From positions 558,001 through 622,000 of the forward strand of contig JAABSC010000001.1 of NCBI GenBank assembly GCA_011390565.1: a stretch of DNA of 64,000 bases, read 5' to 3'. This document shows, piece by piece, positions 26,416-37,333 of the stretch; within the stretch, counting starts at the first letter, position 1; every line of letters begins with the position of its first letter. The notes below the pieces were generated by a model. It was not told the DNA's origin. It did no database searches and saw only the letters and a program-made list of their open reading frames with translations. Source of the DNA: Thioalkalivibrio paradoxus. GTDB lineage: Bacteria > Pseudomonadota > Gammaproteobacteria > Ectothiorhodospirales > Ectothiorhodospiraceae. The translations under genes and the position numbers were made by a program.

Positions 26416-29400
26416 ATGCCCAAGCGTACCGATATCCAGAGCGTGCTGATCCTCGGCGCCGGGCCGATCGTGATCGGCCAGGCCTGCGAGTTCGACTATT
26501 CCGGCGCACAGGCCTGCAAGGCCCTGCGCGAGGAGGGGTTCCGGGTGATCCTGGTCAACTCCAACCCGGCGACCATCATGACCGATCCCGAGACCGCGGA
26601 CGCCGTCTACATCGAACCGGTCGACTGGCGCGTGGTGGCCCGGATCATCGAGAAGGAACGTCCGGATGCCCTGTTGCCGACGATGGGCGGGCAGACCGCA
26701 CTGAACTGTGCGCTGGATCTGGCCAATCAGGGCGTACTCGAAAAATACGGCGTGGAAATGATCGGTGCCAACGAGGACGCGATCGACATGGCCGAGGATC
26801 GTGACCGCTTCCGGCAGGCGATGACTGAAATCGGTCTGGCAACCCCCCGGGCCTTCATCGCCCACAGTTGGGAGGATGCCCAGCAGGTGCAGCCGGAGAT
26901 CGGCTTCCCGGTGATCATCCGGCCGTCGTTCACCCTGGGTGGTTCGGGTGGCGGTATTGCCTACAACCGCGAGGAATTCGAAGAGATCGTGAAGGGCGGC
27001 CTCGACCTTTCGCCCACCAACGAGGTTCTGCTCGAGGAGTCCGCGCTGGGCTGGAAGGAATTCGAGATGGAGGTGGTCCGCGACAAGGCGGACAACTGCA
27101 TCATCGTCTGCTCCATCGAGAACTTCGATCCGATGGGCGTGCACACCGGCGACTCGATTACCGTGGCCCCGGCGCAGACCCTGACCGACAAGGAGTACCA
27201 GATCATGCGCGACGCCTCGCTGGCGGTGCTGCGCAAGATCGGCGTCGAGACCGGCGGTTCCAACGTGCAGTTTGCGGTGAACCCGGATGACGGCCGTCTG
27301 ATCGTGATCGAGATGAACCCCCGCGTGTCGCGCTCCTCGGCGCTGGCCTCCAAGGCCACGGGTTTCCCGATTGCCAAGATCGCCGCGAAGCTGGCCGTGG
27401 GCTACACCCTGGACGAACTGCGCAACGACATCACCGGTGGACTGACCCCGGCCTCCTTCGAGCCCTCGATCGACTACGTGGTGACCAAGATTCCGCGGTT
27501 CACCTTCGAGAAGTTCCCGCAGGCGCAGGCGCGGCTGACCACGCAGATGAAGTCGGTGGGCGAGGTCATGGCCATCGGACGCACGTTCCAGGAGTCTCTG
27601 CAGAAGGCGCTGCGCGGCCTGGAGATCGGGGTCGACGGACTCGATGAAAAGGTGGATCTCGGTGCGGAAGACGTCTGGGATCAGTTGCGGGTGCTCCTGG
27701 CCAATCCCGGTCCCGAGCGGATCTTCAATGTTGCCGACGCGTTCCGGGTCGGCTTCAGCATCGAGGACGTGTTCGGGCTGACGGCGATCGACCGCTGGTT
27801 CCTGGCCCAGATCCATCAGCTGATCGAGATCGAAAAGAGTCTGGGTGAGCGGTTCCTGAGTGATCTGTCTGCGGACGCGTTGTTCGATCTGAAGCGCCGC
27901 GGCTTTTCCGACCGCAGGCTGGCCCGCATCCTGCACGAGACCGAAAAGGCCGTGCGCAAGCAGCGCCACGCGCTGGGTATCCGCCCCGTGTACAAGCGCG
28001 TGGACACCTGCGCGGCCGAGTTCGCGACCACGACCGCGTACATGTACTCCACCTACGAGGAAGAGAGTGAAGCGGAGCCGACCGACCGCGACAAGATCAT
28101 GGTGCTCGGCGGTGGTCCCAACCGGATCGGACAAGGCATTGAGTTCGATTATTGCTGCGTCCACGCCGCGCTTGCGATGCGCGAGGACGGGTACGAAACC
28201 ATCATGGTCAATTGCAATCCCGAGACCGTGTCCACCGACTACGACACATCCGACCGTCTGTATTTCGAGCCGCTGACGCTGGAAGACGTTCTGGAGATCG
28301 TCGCGGTCGAGAAACCCAAGGGCGTGATCGTCCAGTACGGTGGACAAACCCCGCTGAAGCTGGCGCGCGATCTCGAGGCTGCCGGTGTGCCGATCGTCGG
28401 CACTTCCCCCGATTCGATCGACCTCGCCGAGGATCGCGAGCGCTTCCAGCGCCTGCTGCAGAAGCTCGACCTGCGCCAGCCGCCCAACCGCACCGCGCGC
28501 AGTGAGGACGAGGCCGAGAAGTCCGCCGCCGAGATTGGTTACCCGCTGGTCGTGCGCCCGTCCTATGTGTTGGGTGGGCGGGCGATGGAAATCGTGCGCG
28601 ATGCCGACGATCTGCGCCGTTACATGCGCGATGCAGTGTCGGTTTCCAACGATGCGCCGGTGTTGCTGGACCGTTTCCTGGACGATGCGATCGAGGTCGA
28701 CATCGATGCCGTGTGCGACGGCCAGGACGTGTTCATCGGCGGCATCATGGAGCATATCGAGCAGGCGGGCGTGCATTCGGGCGATTCGGCCTGTTCGCTG
28801 CCGCCGTTCTCGTTGCCCGACCATCTCCAGGATGCGATGGTCGAGGAAGTGAAGAAGATGGCGCTGGGTCTGAAGGTCATCGGCCTGATGAACACCCAGT
28901 TTGCGATCCAGGGCGACGACATCTACGTGCTCGAGGTCAATCCGCGCGCGTCCCGGACCGTGCCCTTCGTATCCAAGGTGATCGGTTTGCCGCTGGCCAA
29001 GATCGGGGCGCGGTGCATGGTGGGTGTGAGCCTGAGGGACCAGAATCTGGGTGCGCCGGTGCGTCCGGACTACTACGCGGTGAAGGAAGCCGTTTTTCCG
29101 TTTGCCAAGTTCCCCGGGGTCGACCCGATTCTGGGTCCCGAAATGAAATCCACCGGCGAGGTCATGGGTGTGGGGCGCACGTTCGCCGAGGCTTTTGCGA
29201 AGAGCCAGCTGGGCGCGGGTGTCCGACTCCCCGCGCGTGGCAAGGCGTTTGTCTCGGTGCGTGAAATCGACAAGCGTCCGACGCTCGCCAGGGTCGGAAA
29301 GCGGCTGGTGGAGCTCGGATTCGAAGTGCTCGCGACACGGGGCACCGCCGCCTTCCTGCAGCAGGAAGGGATCGAGGTGGCGGTGGTCAACAAGGTTACG

Positions 29401-29655
29401 GAGGGCCGCCCGCACATCGTCGACATGATCAAGAACGACGAGATCAGCTTCATCGTGAATACGGTCGAAGGCAAGCAGGCCACTGCGGATTCCTTCACGA
29501 TCCGGCGCGAGGCGCTGATGCACAAGGTCAGCTACACCACGACCATTGCCGGCGCGCTGGCTACGGTGCAGGCTCTCGATCACCTGGAATTCGAGAACGT
29601 GTTCCGTCTTCAGGATCTGCACGCGGAAAACTTGCTGGCGAGGAGTGATTCATGA
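26416..29655 (+). CDS. carB: Carbamoyl-phosphate synthase large subunit
   Basis: CarB combines bicarbonate, ammonia and two ATP to make carbamoyl phosphate. The 1079-residue product has the expected internal duplication: each half starts with a pre-ATP-grasp motif ([20 protein letters not shown] at about 11 and [18 protein letters not shown] at about 561), followed by an ATP-grasp domain with [12 protein letters not shown] in the first half and [11 protein letters not shown] in the second. The C-terminal 140 residues form the MGS-like allosteric domain ([22 protein letters not shown]). Its stop overlaps the greA start in an ATGA, so the two are translationally coupled. Confidence 0.98.
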   Translation: MPKRTDIQSVLILGAGPIVIGQACEFDYSGAQACKALREEGFRVILVNSNPATIMTDPETADAVYIEPVDWRVVARIIEKERPDALLPTMGGQTALNCALDLANQGVLEKYGVEMIGANEDAIDMAEDRDRFRQAMTEIGLATPRAFIAHSWEDAQQVQPEIGFPVIIRPSFTLGGSGGGIAYNREEFEEIVKGGLDLSPTNEVLLEESALGWKEFEMEVVRDKADNCIIVCSIENFDPMGVHTGDSITVAPAQTLTDKEYQIMRDASLAVLRKIGVETGGSNVQFAVNPDDGRLIVIEMNPRVSRSSALASKATGFPIAKIAAKLAVGYTLDELRNDITGGLTPASFEPSIDYVVTKIPRFTFEKFPQAQARLTTQMKSVGEVMAIGRTFQESLQKALRGLEIGVDGLDEKVDLGAEDVWDQLRVLLANPGPERIFNVADAFRVGFSIEDVFGLTAIDRWFLAQIHQLIEIEKSLGERFLSDLSADALFDLKRRGFSDRRLARILHETEKAVRKQRHALGIRPVYKRVDTCAAEFATTTAYMYSTYEEESEAEPTDRDKIMVLGGGPNRIGQGIEFDYCCVHAALAMREDGYETIMVNCNPETVSTDYDTSDRLYFEPLTLEDVLEIVAVEKPKGVIVQYGGQTPLKLARDLEAAGVPIVGTSPDSIDLAEDRERFQRLLQKLDLRQPPNRTARSEDEAEKSAAEIGYPLVVRPSYVLGGRAMEIVRDADDLRRYMRDAVSVSNDAPVLLDRFLDDAIEVDIDAVCDGQDVFIGGIMEHIEQAGVHSGDSACSLPPFSLPDHLQDAMVEEVKKMALGLKVIGLMNTQFAIQGDDIYVLEVNPRASRTVPFVSKVIGLPLAKIGARCMVGVSLRDQNLGAPVRPDYYAVKEAVFPFAKFPGVDPILGPEMKSTGEVMGVGRTFAEAFAKSQLGAGVRLPARGKAFVSVREIDKRPTLARVGKRLVELGFEVLATRGTAAFLQQEGIEVAVVNKVTEGRPHIVDMIKNDEISFIVNTVEGKQATADSFTIRREALMHKVSYTTTIAGALATVQALDHLEFENVFRLQDLHAENLLARSDS

Positions 29656-30131
29656 GCAAGACCCCGCTTACCGTCGGCGGTTCGGAGAAGCTGAAAGAGG
29701 AATTGCGCCGGCTGAAGACCGAAGACCGGCCGCGCGTGGTCAGCGCGATTGCCGAGGCGCGGGCCCACGGCGACCTCAAGGAAAACGCCGAATACCATGC
29801 CGCGCGTGAGCAGCAGAGCTTCATCGAGGGCCGGATTCGCGAAATCGAGGCCAAGCTGTCCAATGCGCAGGTCATCGACGTGACGGCGCTGCCTCAGACG
29901 GGCAAGGTCGTGTTCGGGGTCACGGTCGATCTCGAAGCCACGGACGACGGGAAACGGGTCACCTATCGCATCGTCGGTGACGACGAGGCGGATATCAAGC
30001 AGGGCATGATTTCGGTCAGTTCACCCATCGCCAGAGCGCTGATCGGAAAGGAAGAGGGCGACCTGTTCACGGTTCAGGCCCCGGGCGGAAATATCGAGTA
30101 CGAGATTCTCGAGGTCCGCTACGTCAACTGA
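29652..30131 (+). CDS. greA: Transcription elongation factor GreA
   Basis: GreA rescues backtracked RNA polymerase by stimulating transcript cleavage. The 159-residue product has the N-terminal coiled coil with the acidic tip ([20 protein letters not shown]; Asp/Glu near residue 40, before the LKENAEY motif) and the C-terminal FKBP-like domain ending in [14 protein letters not shown]. It overlaps carB by four bases and its stop region overlaps the end of yhbY on the opposite strand by eight bases. carAB-greA is a common gammaproteobacterial arrangement. Confidence 0.98.
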   Translation: MSKTPLTVGGSEKLKEELRRLKTEDRPRVVSAIAEARAHGDLKENAEYHAAREQQSFIEGRIREIEAKLSNAQVIDVTALPQTGKVVFGVTVDLEATDDGKRVTYRIVGDDEADIKQGMISVSSPIARALIGKEEGDLFTVQAPGGNIEYEILEVRYVN

Positions 30132-30435
30132 CCGGCCGTTCGGGCGACAGGGGAATCACCGGATGCTCGGCATTCCGTCGGAAGACGGTCGCCACGAAGC
30201 CGATGCGCTGGATCAGGATCGCGCCGGTACCCTCGCACAACGCCCGTATGGCGGCGCCGCGGTCGCCGCGGTCCGCGATGTTGACCTTTACCTTGACCAG
30301 TTCATGATGATCCAGCGCGCGCTCCAGTTCATTGAGCACCGGCTCGGTCAGGCCGTTGCGGCCGACGGTCACGATCGGTTTGCGTGGATGCGAAAGGCTG
30401 CGTAGCAGCTTGCGCTGCGGTTCGGTGAGCTTCAC
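30124..30435 (-). CDS. yhbY: RNA-binding protein YhbY (CRS1/YhbY, CRM domain)
   Basis: A 103-residue KH-like CRM-domain protein associated with 50S ribosomal precursors. The family start [26 protein letters not shown] is visible (GRNG loop at 25-28), then [18 protein letters not shown] and the C-terminal [10 protein letters not shown]. The start codon is GTG. Its location divergent from rlmE and convergent with greA matches E. coli, where yhbY lies between greA and rlmE. Confidence 0.95.
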   Translation of the reverse strand: MKLTEPQRKLLRSLSHPRKPIVTVGRNGLTEPVLNELERALDHHELVKVKVNIADRGDRGAAIRALCEGTGAILIQRIGFVATVFRRNAEHPVIPLSPERPVS

Positions 30436-30507
30436 GGGGTCGGGAACATACCGCTTGTCAAAGATCCGAGTGTAGCATGTCGGCGTTTGTGCTCCGAAAG
30501 GGACCCG

Positions 30508-31134
30508 ATGGCAAAACGTACGAAATCAAGCCAGCGCTGGCTGCAGGAACATTTTGACGATCCCTACGTGACCCGCGCCCAGAACGAGGGCTACCGCTCG
30601 CGCGCGGTGTACAAGCTGGTCGAGCTGGATCGTCGCGACCGCCTGTTCCTTCCCGGCATGCGGGTTGTCGATCTGGGTGCGGCGCCGGGCGGCTGGAGCC
30701 AGTACGCCGCCGGGCGAGTGGGTCGGCATGGTTTCGTGGTCGCCTCGGACATCCTGCCCATGGACTCGATACCGGGGGTCGAAATCGTGATCGGCGATTT
30801 TCGCGAGGAGGCCGTGCTGCAGGCGATCATGGAATGCCTGGGGGATGAGCCGGCCGACCTTGTGATTTCGGATATGGCCCCCAATCTGTCCGGAACAGGC
30901 GCGGTGGATCAGCCGCGTGCAATGTACCTGTGCGAGCTGGCGATGGATCTTGCGCTACGTATTTTGAAACCCGGAGGCGCTTTTCTCGTCAAAGTCTTTC
31001 AGGGAGAAGGATCCGATGAATTTCTTCGCCAGCTTCGCGGCCGGTTTCGACGGGTGGCGGTGCGCAAACCGGAGGCCTCGCGGCCACGGTCACGGGAAGT
31101 GTACGTATTGGCGCGGGAGCTCCGGGATGTGTAA
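30508..31134 (+). CDS. rlmE: 23S rRNA (uridine-2'-O-)-methyltransferase RlmE (FtsJ/RrmJ)
   Basis: RlmE methylates the 2'-OH of U2552 (E. coli numbering) in 23S rRNA, a late heat-inducible step in 50S maturation. The 208-residue product (E. coli 209) has the SAM motif [10 protein letters not shown] (56-65) and the K-D-K-E tetrad Lys36, Asp122 (SDMAPNLSG), Lys162 (VKVFQG) and Glu197 (SREVYV). AAAGGGA lies a few bases before the ATG; the earlier TTG has no support. It directly precedes ftsH. I saw no sigma32 promoter here, although the E. coli operon is heat-induced. Confidence 0.97.
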   Translation: MAKRTKSSQRWLQEHFDDPYVTRAQNEGYRSRAVYKLVELDRRDRLFLPGMRVVDLGAAPGGWSQYAAGRVGRHGFVVASDILPMDSIPGVEIVIGDFREEAVLQAIMECLGDEPADLVISDMAPNLSGTGAVDQPRAMYLCELAMDLALRILKPGGAFLVKVFQGEGSDEFLRQLRGRFRRVAVRKPEASRPRSREVYVLARELRDV

Positions 31135-31173
31135 CGTTTGCGCAAGCGAACTCAGCGATATCGAGGTGGCATT

Positions 31174-33096
31174 TTGAATGGCCTGGTAAAGAACCTGGTG
31201 ATCTGGGCGGTGATCGCGGTCGTGTTGATGTCCGTGTTCAACAACTTCAGTCCCGAACCGCAACAGGAGACGGGGACCAAGACGTACTCCTCGTTCATCA
31301 GCGACGTGAAGGCGGGGCGCATCAAGAGCGTCACCATAGAGGGCAGCACGGTCCGGGGCACGACGATCGAGGGCCGGTCGTTCCGTACCGAGAGCCCGAA
31401 CGATCCGGGCCTGATCGGAGACCTGCTCGCGAACAACGTCGAGATCCGCGCACAGGAAGCGCAGCGACGCTCTCTGCTCATGGATATCCTCATCAGCTGG
31501 TTCCCCATGCTGCTGCTGATTGGTGTGTGGATCTACTTCATGCGCCAGATGCAGGGCGGCGGGGCCGGTGGCCGGGGTGCGATGTCGTTTGGCAAGAGCA
31601 AGGCCAAGATGATGTCCGAGGATCAGGTCAAGGTCACCTTTGCCGATGTGGCCGGGTGTGACGAGGCCAAGGAGGAGGTGTCCGAGCTGGTCGACTTCCT
31701 GCGCGACCCCTCGAAGTTCCAGAAGCTGGGCGGCAAGATTCCGCGCGGCGTGCTGATGGTCGGCTCTCCCGGTACCGGCAAGACCCTGCTGGCCAAGGCC
31801 ATCGCGGGAGAGGCGAAGGTGCCCTTCTTCACCATCTCGGGTTCCGACTTCGTGGAGATGTTCGTCGGTGTCGGCGCCTCACGCGTCCGGGACATGTTCG
31901 AGACCGCGAAGAAGCATGCGCCGTGCATCATCTTCATCGACGAGATCGATGCGGTGGGCCGGCACCGCGGCGCCGGTCTGGGCGGCGGGCACGACGAGCG
32001 CGAACAGACCCTGAACCAGCTGCTCGTGGAAATGGACGGTTTCGAGGGCAACGAGGGCGTCATCGTGATCGCGGCGACCAACCGACCCGACGTGCTCGAC
32101 CCGGCGCTGCTGCGCCCGGGCCGCTTCGACCGCCAGGTCGTGGTGCCGCCCCCGGATGTCCGTGGTCGCGAGCAGATCCTGAAGGTTCACATGCGCAAGG
32201 TGCCGTTGTCCGACGACGTGCGGCCGTCGCTGATCGCCCGCGGAACGCCCGGGTTTTCGGGCGCCGATCTGGCCAATCTGGTGAACGAGGCCGCTCTGTT
32301 CGCCGCGCGCTCAGGCAAGCGGACCGTGGATATGTCCGACTTCGAACGCGCCAAGGACAAGATCATGATGGGCGCGGAACGCAAGTCGATGGTGATGAGC
32401 GAGGACGAGAAGAAGCTGACCGCCTATCACGAGGCGGGACACGCGATCGTCGGTCGTACGGTGCCCGAGCACGATCCGGTCTACAAGGTCAGCATCATCC
32501 CTCGCGGACGGGCCCTTGGCGTGACCATGTTCCTGCCCGAGGAGGATCGCTACAGTCACTCCAAGACACGCCTGGAGAGCCAGATCGCGAGTCTCTTCGG
32601 CGGACGGATCGCTGAAGAGATCATCTTCGGCGCCGACCGCGTCACCACCGGGGCCTCCAACGACATCGAGCGTGCCACGATGATCGCCCGCAACATGGTC
32701 ACCAAGTGGGGGCTGTCCGACCGTCTGGGTCCGCTGGCCTATGGCGAGGACGAGGGCGAGGTCTTCCTGGGGCGCCAGGTCACCCAGACCAAGCACATGT
32801 CCGACGAGACCGCGCATGCGATCGACGAGGAAGTGCGGCGTGTCATCGATACCGCGTATGACCGTGCGAAGACGATCCTGACCGACAATCTGGACAAGCT
32901 GCACGCGATGGCCGCGGCCCTGGTGAAATACGAAACCATCGATGAGCCGCAGATCACCGACGTGATGGAAGGCCGCGAGCCGCGACCTCCGGTGGACTGG
33001 CGGGACGAAGACTCCGTGGATCGCCCGGGACCCGGCTCCAAGCCGGGTGGCGAGTCGGACCCCGGTGTTCTCGGGGGCGCTGCGCCACAGGCCTGA
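31174..33096 (+). CDS. ftsH: ATP-dependent zinc metalloprotease FtsH
   Basis: FtsH is a hexameric inner-membrane AAA+ protease that degrades sigma32, LpxC and misfolded membrane proteins. The 640-residue product has two transmembrane segments (about residues 6-23 and 100-120), AAA module with Walker A GSPGTGKT (197-204), Walker [39 protein letters not shown], and zinc site HEAGH (419-423). Walker A has Ser where many homologues have Pro, a known variant. The TTG start follows GAGGTGG and gives [17 protein letters not shown], matching family N-termini; the TTG twelve codons earlier has no Shine-Dalgarno sequence. A strong terminator follows. Confidence 0.97.
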   Translation: MNGLVKNLVIWAVIAVVLMSVFNNFSPEPQQETGTKTYSSFISDVKAGRIKSVTIEGSTVRGTTIEGRSFRTESPNDPGLIGDLLANNVEIRAQEAQRRSLLMDILISWFPMLLLIGVWIYFMRQMQGGGAGGRGAMSFGKSKAKMMSEDQVKVTFADVAGCDEAKEEVSELVDFLRDPSKFQKLGGKIPRGVLMVGSPGTGKTLLAKAIAGEAKVPFFTISGSDFVEMFVGVGASRVRDMFETAKKHAPCIIFIDEIDAVGRHRGAGLGGGHDEREQTLNQLLVEMDGFEGNEGVIVIAATNRPDVLDPALLRPGRFDRQVVVPPPDVRGREQILKVHMRKVPLSDDVRPSLIARGTPGFSGADLANLVNEAALFAARSGKRTVDMSDFERAKDKIMMGAERKSMVMSEDEKKLTAYHEAGHAIVGRTVPEHDPVYKVSIIPRGRALGVTMFLPEEDRYSHSKTRLESQIASLFGGRIAEEIIFGADRVTTGASNDIERATMIARNMVTKWGLSDRLGPLAYGEDEGEVFLGRQVTQTKHMSDETAHAIDEEVRRVIDTAYDRAKTILTDNLDKLHAMAAALVKYETIDEPQITDVMEGREPRPPVDWRDEDSVDRPGPGSKPGGESDPGVLGGAAPQA

Positions 33097-33118
33097 TTTT
33101 CCTGGGCACGAGGCCACG

Positions 33119-33153
33119 GGGCCACCCGGTTCTGAACCGGGTGGCCCTTTTTT
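33119..33153 (+). terminator. Rho-independent terminator after ftsH
   Basis: An 11-bp perfect stem (GGGCCACCCGG/CCGGGTGGCCC) with a 7-base loop, which can extend further into the loop, is followed by six T. It ends the rlmE-ftsH transcript. Confidence 0.92.
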
Positions 33154-33180
33154 GTGGCGATTCCATTACCATCCTCTTCC

Positions 33181-34038
33181 ATGTCGCCAAGTCTGACCCT
33201 GCGCGCCGGGGCCCACTCCCGTGTACTGGACCGCCCCCTGATCATGGGGGTATTGAACGTGACGCCGGATTCCTTCTCCGACGGCGGGCGTTTCGACAAG
33301 CTCGCAGACGCGCTGGCCCATGGCCGTGACATGGTGGCCGCGGGCGCGGACATCATCGACGTGGGTGGCGAGTCGACCCGGCCGGGATCGCCGGGCGTGC
33401 CGCTGGAGGTGGAACTGCAGCGCGTGGTCCCTCTGCTGAGAGCGCTCCGTGCTGAACTGGATGTCCCGCTGTCGATCGACACCAGCAAGCCCGAAGTCAT
33501 GCTCGAGGCGGTGGCTGCGGGTGCCAGCATGATCAACGACGTCAACGCCCTGCGTGCACCAGGAGCCCTGCGGGTCGCCGTCGAAAGCGACGTCGCGGTG
33601 TGCCTGATGCACATGCGGGGTGTGCCGCGCTCGATGCAGGAACGGCCCGAGTACCGGGATGTGGTCGAAGAGGTCGAGGAATTCCTGCGCGCGCGTGCTG
33701 AGGCGGTGCTGGCAGGGGGTGTCGCACCCGAGCGCATCGTGCTCGATCCCGGGTTCGGATTCGGCAAGACCCTCGAGCACAACCGCTCGCTGTTTCGCGC
33801 GCTCCCGCGGTTCGCGGCCCTGGGCTACCCGCTGTTGGTGGGTCTATCGCGAAAGACCATGATCGGGTCGCTGCTGGGAGGTCGACCCGTAGAGGAACGG
33901 ATGATCGGAAGCGTGACGGCCGCCCTGCTCGCGGTGCAGGCCGGAGCGCACATCGCACGGGTGCATGATGTCCGGGAAACGGCGGATGCGCTGGCCATAC
34001 ATGCGGCGCTCGGGCTGCCGAGCGTGTCGGAGGAGTAG
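33181..34038 (+). CDS. folP: Dihydropteroate synthase
   Basis: FolP joins p-aminobenzoate to the pterin pyrophosphate in folate synthesis and is the sulfonamide target. The 285-residue product has the two hallmark motifs [15 protein letters not shown] (22-36) and [12 protein letters not shown], then [25 protein letters not shown] and GLSRKTMIG. The ATG lies 27 bases after the T-run of the ftsH terminator and lacks a Shine-Dalgarno sequence, so its promoter must be close to or inside the terminator or upstream with read-through. A GTG directly behind the T-run is an alternative start but gives an unusual N-terminus. glmM follows after five bases. Confidence 0.96.
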   Translation: MSPSLTLRAGAHSRVLDRPLIMGVLNVTPDSFSDGGRFDKLADALAHGRDMVAAGADIIDVGGESTRPGSPGVPLEVELQRVVPLLRALRAELDVPLSIDTSKPEVMLEAVAAGASMINDVNALRAPGALRVAVESDVAVCLMHMRGVPRSMQERPEYRDVVEEVEEFLRARAEAVLAGGVAPERIVLDPGFGFGKTLEHNRSLFRALPRFAALGYPLLVGLSRKTMIGSLLGGRPVEERMIGSVTAALLAVQAGAHIARVHDVRETADALAIHAALGLPSVSEE

Positions 34039-34043
34039 AGCCC

Positions 34044-35390
34044 ATGGGCAAATATTTCGGTACGGACGGGATTCGCGGTCGCACGGGGCGCTGGCCCATG
34101 ACACCGGATTTCGCATTGCGGTTGGGCCATGCGGTGGGCGAGGTGCTGGGGCGGCAACGACCCGGGCCGGTGTTGATCGGGAAGGATACCCGCGTGTCCG
34201 GCTACATGTTCGAGTCCGCTTTCGAGGCGGGCCTGTCGGCGGCGGGGACCGACATCGCGTTGCTGGGGCCGATGCCGACACCGGCCGTGGCCTACCTCAC
34301 GCGCACCTTCCGCGCAGCGGCGGGCGTGGTGATCAGTGCTTCGCACAACCCCTATCACGACAATGGGTTCAAGTTCTTCACCCCGGAAGGGGACAAGCTG
34401 CCGGACGAGCTGGAGGCCGCCATCGAAGAGTGCCTGGAAAGTTCCATCGGCGACTTCGATCACCGTAGACTCGGCAAGGCCGAGCGCATCGTGGACGCGG
34501 CCGGGCGCTACATCGAATTCTGCAAGAGTGCGATTCCCGCCCGCTCGGAGCTGCGCGGACTGCGCCTCGTGATCGACTGTGCGAATGGCGCGACCTACAA
34601 CGTGTCACCGCAGGTCTTCGACGAACTCGGCGCCGATGTCGAAACCCTGGGCGTCGAGCCCGATGGCTACAACATCAACTCGGATTGTGGAGCCCTGCAC
34701 CCGGAGCAGCTGCGTCAGCAGGTGATCGCTTCGGGGGCTGATCTCGGCATTGCGCTGGACGGTGACGGTGACCGGGTGATCCTGATCGATGAGCGCGGCG
34801 CGGTCGTCGACGGGGACGAGATCCTGGGAATTCTGGCGCTGTCGGAACAGGCGGATGGCGTCTTCGCCGGTGGGGTGGTCGGGACGCAGATGAGCAACCT
34901 GGGGCTGGAACTGGCGCTGGGTGAAGCGGGCATCCCGTTCGTGCGTGCGCGGGTCGGAGACCGTTACGTGCTCGAGGAACTGCGGCGAAACGGCTGGCAG
35001 CTGGGCGGCGAAGGTTCGGGTCACATCGTATGTCTGGGGCACACGACCACCGGGGATGGCACGGTGGCGGCCTTGCGCGTGGCGCACCTGATGCACCGGA
35101 CCGGGAAAACGTTGTCGGAGCTGCGCAGGGTGATGCAGAAATATCCCCAGACGCTGATCAATGTGCCGGTCGACGGGTCCGCGGCTGCGATCCTCGACGC
35201 GCCTGCGGTGCGCAGCATCGTGGATCAGGTGGAAGCGGAACTGGCGGAAACCGGCCGCGTTCTGCTGCGCCCATCGGGAACCGAACCCCTGGTGCGGGTG
35301 ATGGTGGAGGGTCGGGATCTCGATCAGATCGAGGCTGCCGCCGAGCGTATCGCCGGTGTCATTCGGAGTGCGCTCGGGGGCTCCGGTTGA
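34044..35390 (+). CDS. glmM: Phosphoglucosamine mutase
   Basis: GlmM interconverts glucosamine-6-phosphate and glucosamine-1-phosphate for UDP-GlcNAc, peptidoglycan and LPS synthesis. The 448-residue product has the phosphoserine loop ISASHNP with active Ser100, the metal-binding [15 protein letters not shown] for sugar recognition, and the phosphate-binding [12 protein letters not shown] near the C-terminus. GGAGGAG precedes the ATG. Its stop codon overlaps the -35 box of a candidate tpiA promoter. Confidence 0.98.
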   Translation: MGKYFGTDGIRGRTGRWPMTPDFALRLGHAVGEVLGRQRPGPVLIGKDTRVSGYMFESAFEAGLSAAGTDIALLGPMPTPAVAYLTRTFRAAAGVVISASHNPYHDNGFKFFTPEGDKLPDELEAAIEECLESSIGDFDHRRLGKAERIVDAAGRYIEFCKSAIPARSELRGLRLVIDCANGATYNVSPQVFDELGADVETLGVEPDGYNINSDCGALHPEQLRQQVIASGADLGIALDGDGDRVILIDERGAVVDGDEILGILALSEQADGVFAGGVVGTQMSNLGLELALGEAGIPFVRARVGDRYVLEELRRNGWQLGGEGSGHIVCLGHTTTGDGTVAALRVAHLMHRTGKTLSELRRVMQKYPQTLINVPVDGSAAAILDAPAVRSIVDQVEAELAETGRVLLRPSGTEPLVRVMVEGRDLDQIEAAAERIAGVIRSALGGSG

Positions 35391-35415
35391 TTTGCAACCT
35401 GCGCGCCGGTAACAT
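35387..35415 (+). promoter_or_regulatory. Candidate sigma70 promoter of tpiA-secG
   Basis: TTGATT, a 17-base spacer and TAACAT; the -35 box overlaps the glmM stop codon. Each hexamer matches consensus at four of six positions. Confidence 0.4.
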
Positions 35416-35450
35416 CCCGCGCCTCATTCAAGCTTCTTGAGGTCGGCGAA

Positions 35451-36227
35451 ATGCGCAAGGCTCTGGTGGCCGGTAACTGGAAGATGAACGGCTCGCTGGA
35501 GGCGAACCGTGCGCTTCTGTCCGCGCTCATGGAGGCGATTCATGGCCACGATGCCGTGGACGTCGCCGTATGTCCGCCGGCCATCTACCTGCCGTCCGTG
35601 ATTGCTCAGCTCCAGGATCATGCGATCGAGGTGGGTGGTCAGGATTGCTCGGACGAGAAGTCGGGTGCGTTCACCGGTGAGATCGCGGCCGACATGCTGC
35701 GCGAGATCGGTTGCCGCTATGCAATCGTGGGTCACTCCGAGCGCCGGGCCCGGGAACAGGAAGGCAGCCTCTGGGTGGCACGGAAATTCGTCGCGGCCCA
35801 GGCCGCCGGGCTGGTGCCGATTCTCTGCGTGGGCGAGTTGCTGGAGGATCGTGAAGCGGGTCGCACCGAGTCGGTCGTGGCGGAGCAGCTTGACGCGGTT
35901 CTGGACCTGGCCGGCGTCGACGCGTTCTCCAGCGCTGTGGTGGCCTACGAGCCGGTCTGGGCCATCGGTACCGGCCTGACCGCATCCCCCGAGCAGGCGG
36001 CCGAGGTGCACGCATTCATCCGCAACCGGGTGGCCGCGCGGAGTACGTCCGTGGCCGCTTCGCTGCGGATCCTGTATGGCGGCAGCGTGAAAGCGGACAA
36101 CGCCGCGGGCCTGTTCGCGCTTCCGGATATCGATGGGGGCCTGATCGGCGGAGCATCCCTCGATGCGGACGCATTCACCGCCATCGTCAATGCCGCCGTC
36201 GGCGTGCAGTCACAGGAATCCGCATGA
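35451..36227 (+). CDS. tpiA: Triosephosphate isomerase
   Basis: TpiA interconverts dihydroxyacetone phosphate and glyceraldehyde-3-phosphate. The 258-residue TIM barrel has Lys11 in GNWKMNG, the electrophile His95 in VGHSERR, the catalytic base Glu167 in [10 protein letters not shown], and the phosphate-binding LYGGSV. GAGGT lies upstream of the ATG. The secG start overlaps its last codons (ATGA). tpiA-secG-tRNA-Leu-nuo is a linkage seen in several beta- and gammaproteobacteria, unlike E. coli where tpiA is elsewhere. Confidence 0.98.
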   Translation: MRKALVAGNWKMNGSLEANRALLSALMEAIHGHDAVDVAVCPPAIYLPSVIAQLQDHAIEVGGQDCSDEKSGAFTGEIAADMLREIGCRYAIVGHSERRAREQEGSLWVARKFVAAQAAGLVPILCVGELLEDREAGRTESVVAEQLDAVLDLAGVDAFSSAVVAYEPVWAIGTGLTASPEQAAEVHAFIRNRVAARSTSVAASLRILYGGSVKADNAAGLFALPDIDGGLIGGASLDADAFTAIVNAAVGVQSQESA

Positions 36228-36580
36228 TCTACGGCATTCTTCTGGTGGTGCAGGTCCTCGTGGCGGTTGCGCTCATCGCGCTGATTCTGATGCAACACGG
36301 CAAGGGCGCGGATGCGGGAGCGGCCTTCGGCAGCGGTGCCTCGGCGACGGTGTTCGGCGCTCGAGGTTCGGCCAATTTTCTGAGCCGAGCCACGGCGGTC
36401 CTGGCGGTGGTATTCTTCGCCAACAGCCTGACACTGGCCTACCTGGCGGCATCGGTTCCGGAGGCAAGGAGCCTGATCGACCAGATGCGCGAAGAGGCAC
36501 GGCAGGAACGGGTGCTCGACGACACGCTGCCGCTCGATCCAGCGCCGACTCCGATGCGGCCGGGCGATATTCCGGAGTAG
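36224..36580 (+). CDS. secG: Preprotein translocase subunit SecG
   Basis: SecG is the small accessory subunit of the SecYEG translocon. The 118-residue product has two transmembrane segments (about 3-23 and 54-74) separated by the conserved cytoplasmic loop [19 protein letters not shown] (22-40) and [11 protein letters not shown]. The C-terminal 40 residues are polar and proline-rich, with no known role. It overlaps tpiA by four bases and is followed after 62 bases by tRNA-Leu(GAG), the same neighbour (leuU) as in E. coli. Confidence 0.95.
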   Translation: MIYGILLVVQVLVAVALIALILMQHGKGADAGAAFGSGASATVFGARGSANFLSRATAVLAVVFFANSLTLAYLAASVPEARSLIDQMREEARQERVLDDTLPLDPAPTPMRPGDIPE

Positions 36581-36642
36581 GAAGGCTGGGGCAGCCCGGT
36601 TCGGAGCAGGGTGCCGGGGCCTCGTCGTCGCTTGCAGTTCAC

Positions 36643-36727
36643 GCAGATGTGGTGGAATTGGTAGACACGCTATCTTGAGGGGGTAGTGGCGAAAGCCGTG
36701 TGGGTTCGAGTCCCACCATCTGCACCA
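36643..36727 (+). tRNA. tRNA-Leu(GAG)
   Basis: An 85-base type-II tRNA with a 7-bp acceptor stem (GCAGATG/CATCTGC), encoded CCA, long variable arm, and anticodon stem CTATC/GGTAG closing the loop TTGAGGG, so the anticodon is GAG. It corresponds in sequence and position to E. coli leuU, downstream of secG. No separate promoter was recognised; co-transcription with secG is likely. Confidence 0.97.
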
Positions 36728-36813
36728 TTTCAATGCTCGCGCCGGGCGCGTCACGGGTCCCGGGCGATCAGAACAAAGATCTGAATATCAGTAACTTACA
36801 ATATTAAGGCAAC

Positions 36814-36843
36814 TTGACACTGTTTCCGGGCATCCCCTAGACT
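36814..36843 (+). promoter_or_regulatory. Sigma70 promoter of the nuo operon with AT-rich upstream block
   Basis: A consensus TTGACA, an 18-base spacer and TAGACT. The 45 bases upstream of the -35 box are markedly AT-rich for this genome (for example CTTACAATATTAAGG), like an UP element. The predicted start near 36850 leaves a leader of about 125 bases. Confidence 0.7.
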
Positions 36844-36874
36844 CCCGGAGTGCTGGGGGCGTGATCCCGGGAGG

Positions 36875-36886
36875 TCGAGTACTCGA
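36875..36886. promoter_or_regulatory. 12-bp perfect palindrome in the nuo leader
   Basis: TCGAGTACTCGA is fully self-complementary and lies about 25 bases after the predicted nuo transcription start, where a dimeric repressor or an RNA hairpin could act. No known regulator site was recognised. Confidence 0.45.
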
Positions 36887-36943
36887 TTCCGGCCCCGCCC
36901 TGCACATGAGCGGCGCGCCCAAACGGCCGTCGGCACCGCAAAC

Positions 36944-36960
36944 CCGCCACCGATTGGCGG
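36944..36960 (+). promoter_or_regulatory. Leader hairpin before the nuoA ribosome-binding site
   Basis: A 6-bp stem CCGCCA/TGGCGG with a 5-base loop ends five bases before the nuoA Shine-Dalgarno sequence GGGAG; it could affect ribosome access or mRNA stability. Confidence 0.4.
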
Positions 36961-36976
36961 CGGTCGGGAGATGAGA

Positions 36977-37333
36977 ATGCTGGAAGGCTATCTACCCATA
37001 CTGGTGTTCCTGGTCGTGGGCGCCGTGGTTGGCATCGTTCCTCTGGTTCTCGGCATGGCCATTGGACCGCGCAAGCCCGATGCCGCCAAGGACTCCCCGT
37101 ATGAGTGCGGTTTCGAGGCCTTCGAGGATTCCCGCCTCAAGTTTGACGTCCGCTTCTACCTCGTCGCCATCCTGTTCATCATTTTCGATCTGGAGATCGC
37201 CTTTCTGTTTCCGTGGGCGGTGGCCCTCGACGAGATCGGTCTGTTCGGGCTGCTCGCGATGGGGCTGTTTCTGACCATCCTGGTGATCGGATTCATCTAC
37301 GAATGGAAGAAGGGGGCCCTGGAATGGGAATAG
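36977..37333 (+). CDS. nuoA: NADH-quinone oxidoreductase subunit A
   Basis: NuoA is a small membrane subunit at the junction of the peripheral and membrane arms. The 118-residue product has three transmembrane segments and the conserved loop [26 protein letters not shown] (short motifs ECGFE and FDVRFYL), with acidic residues [11 protein letters not shown] in helix 2. GGGAG lies six bases before this ATG; the ATG six bases earlier touches it. First gene of a 14-gene operon; nuoB overlaps its end by 10 bases. Confidence 0.97.
   Translation: MLEGYLPILVFLVVGAVVGIVPLVLGMAIGPRKPDAAKDSPYECGFEAFEDSRLKFDVRFYLVAILFIIFDLEIAFLFPWAVALDEIGLFGLLAMGLFLTILVIGFIYEWKKGALEWE

Noticed and set aside
25210..29622. 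A 1470-codon open frame on the minus strand opposite carA, carB and part of greA's upstream region.
   Set aside because: It mirrors the codon structure of carAB in a GC-rich genome and has no family-like motifs; the plus-strand genes are certain.
31762..31785. Pro to Ser change in the FtsH Walker A motif (GSPGTGKT).
   Set aside because: I recall this form in other proteobacterial FtsH proteins and it does not disturb the P-loop lysine or threonine.
36734..36754. CGCGC/GCGCG hairpin after tRNA-Leu as its terminator.
   Set aside because: Only five base pairs and no T-run; the 3' end of the tRNA is more likely made by processing.
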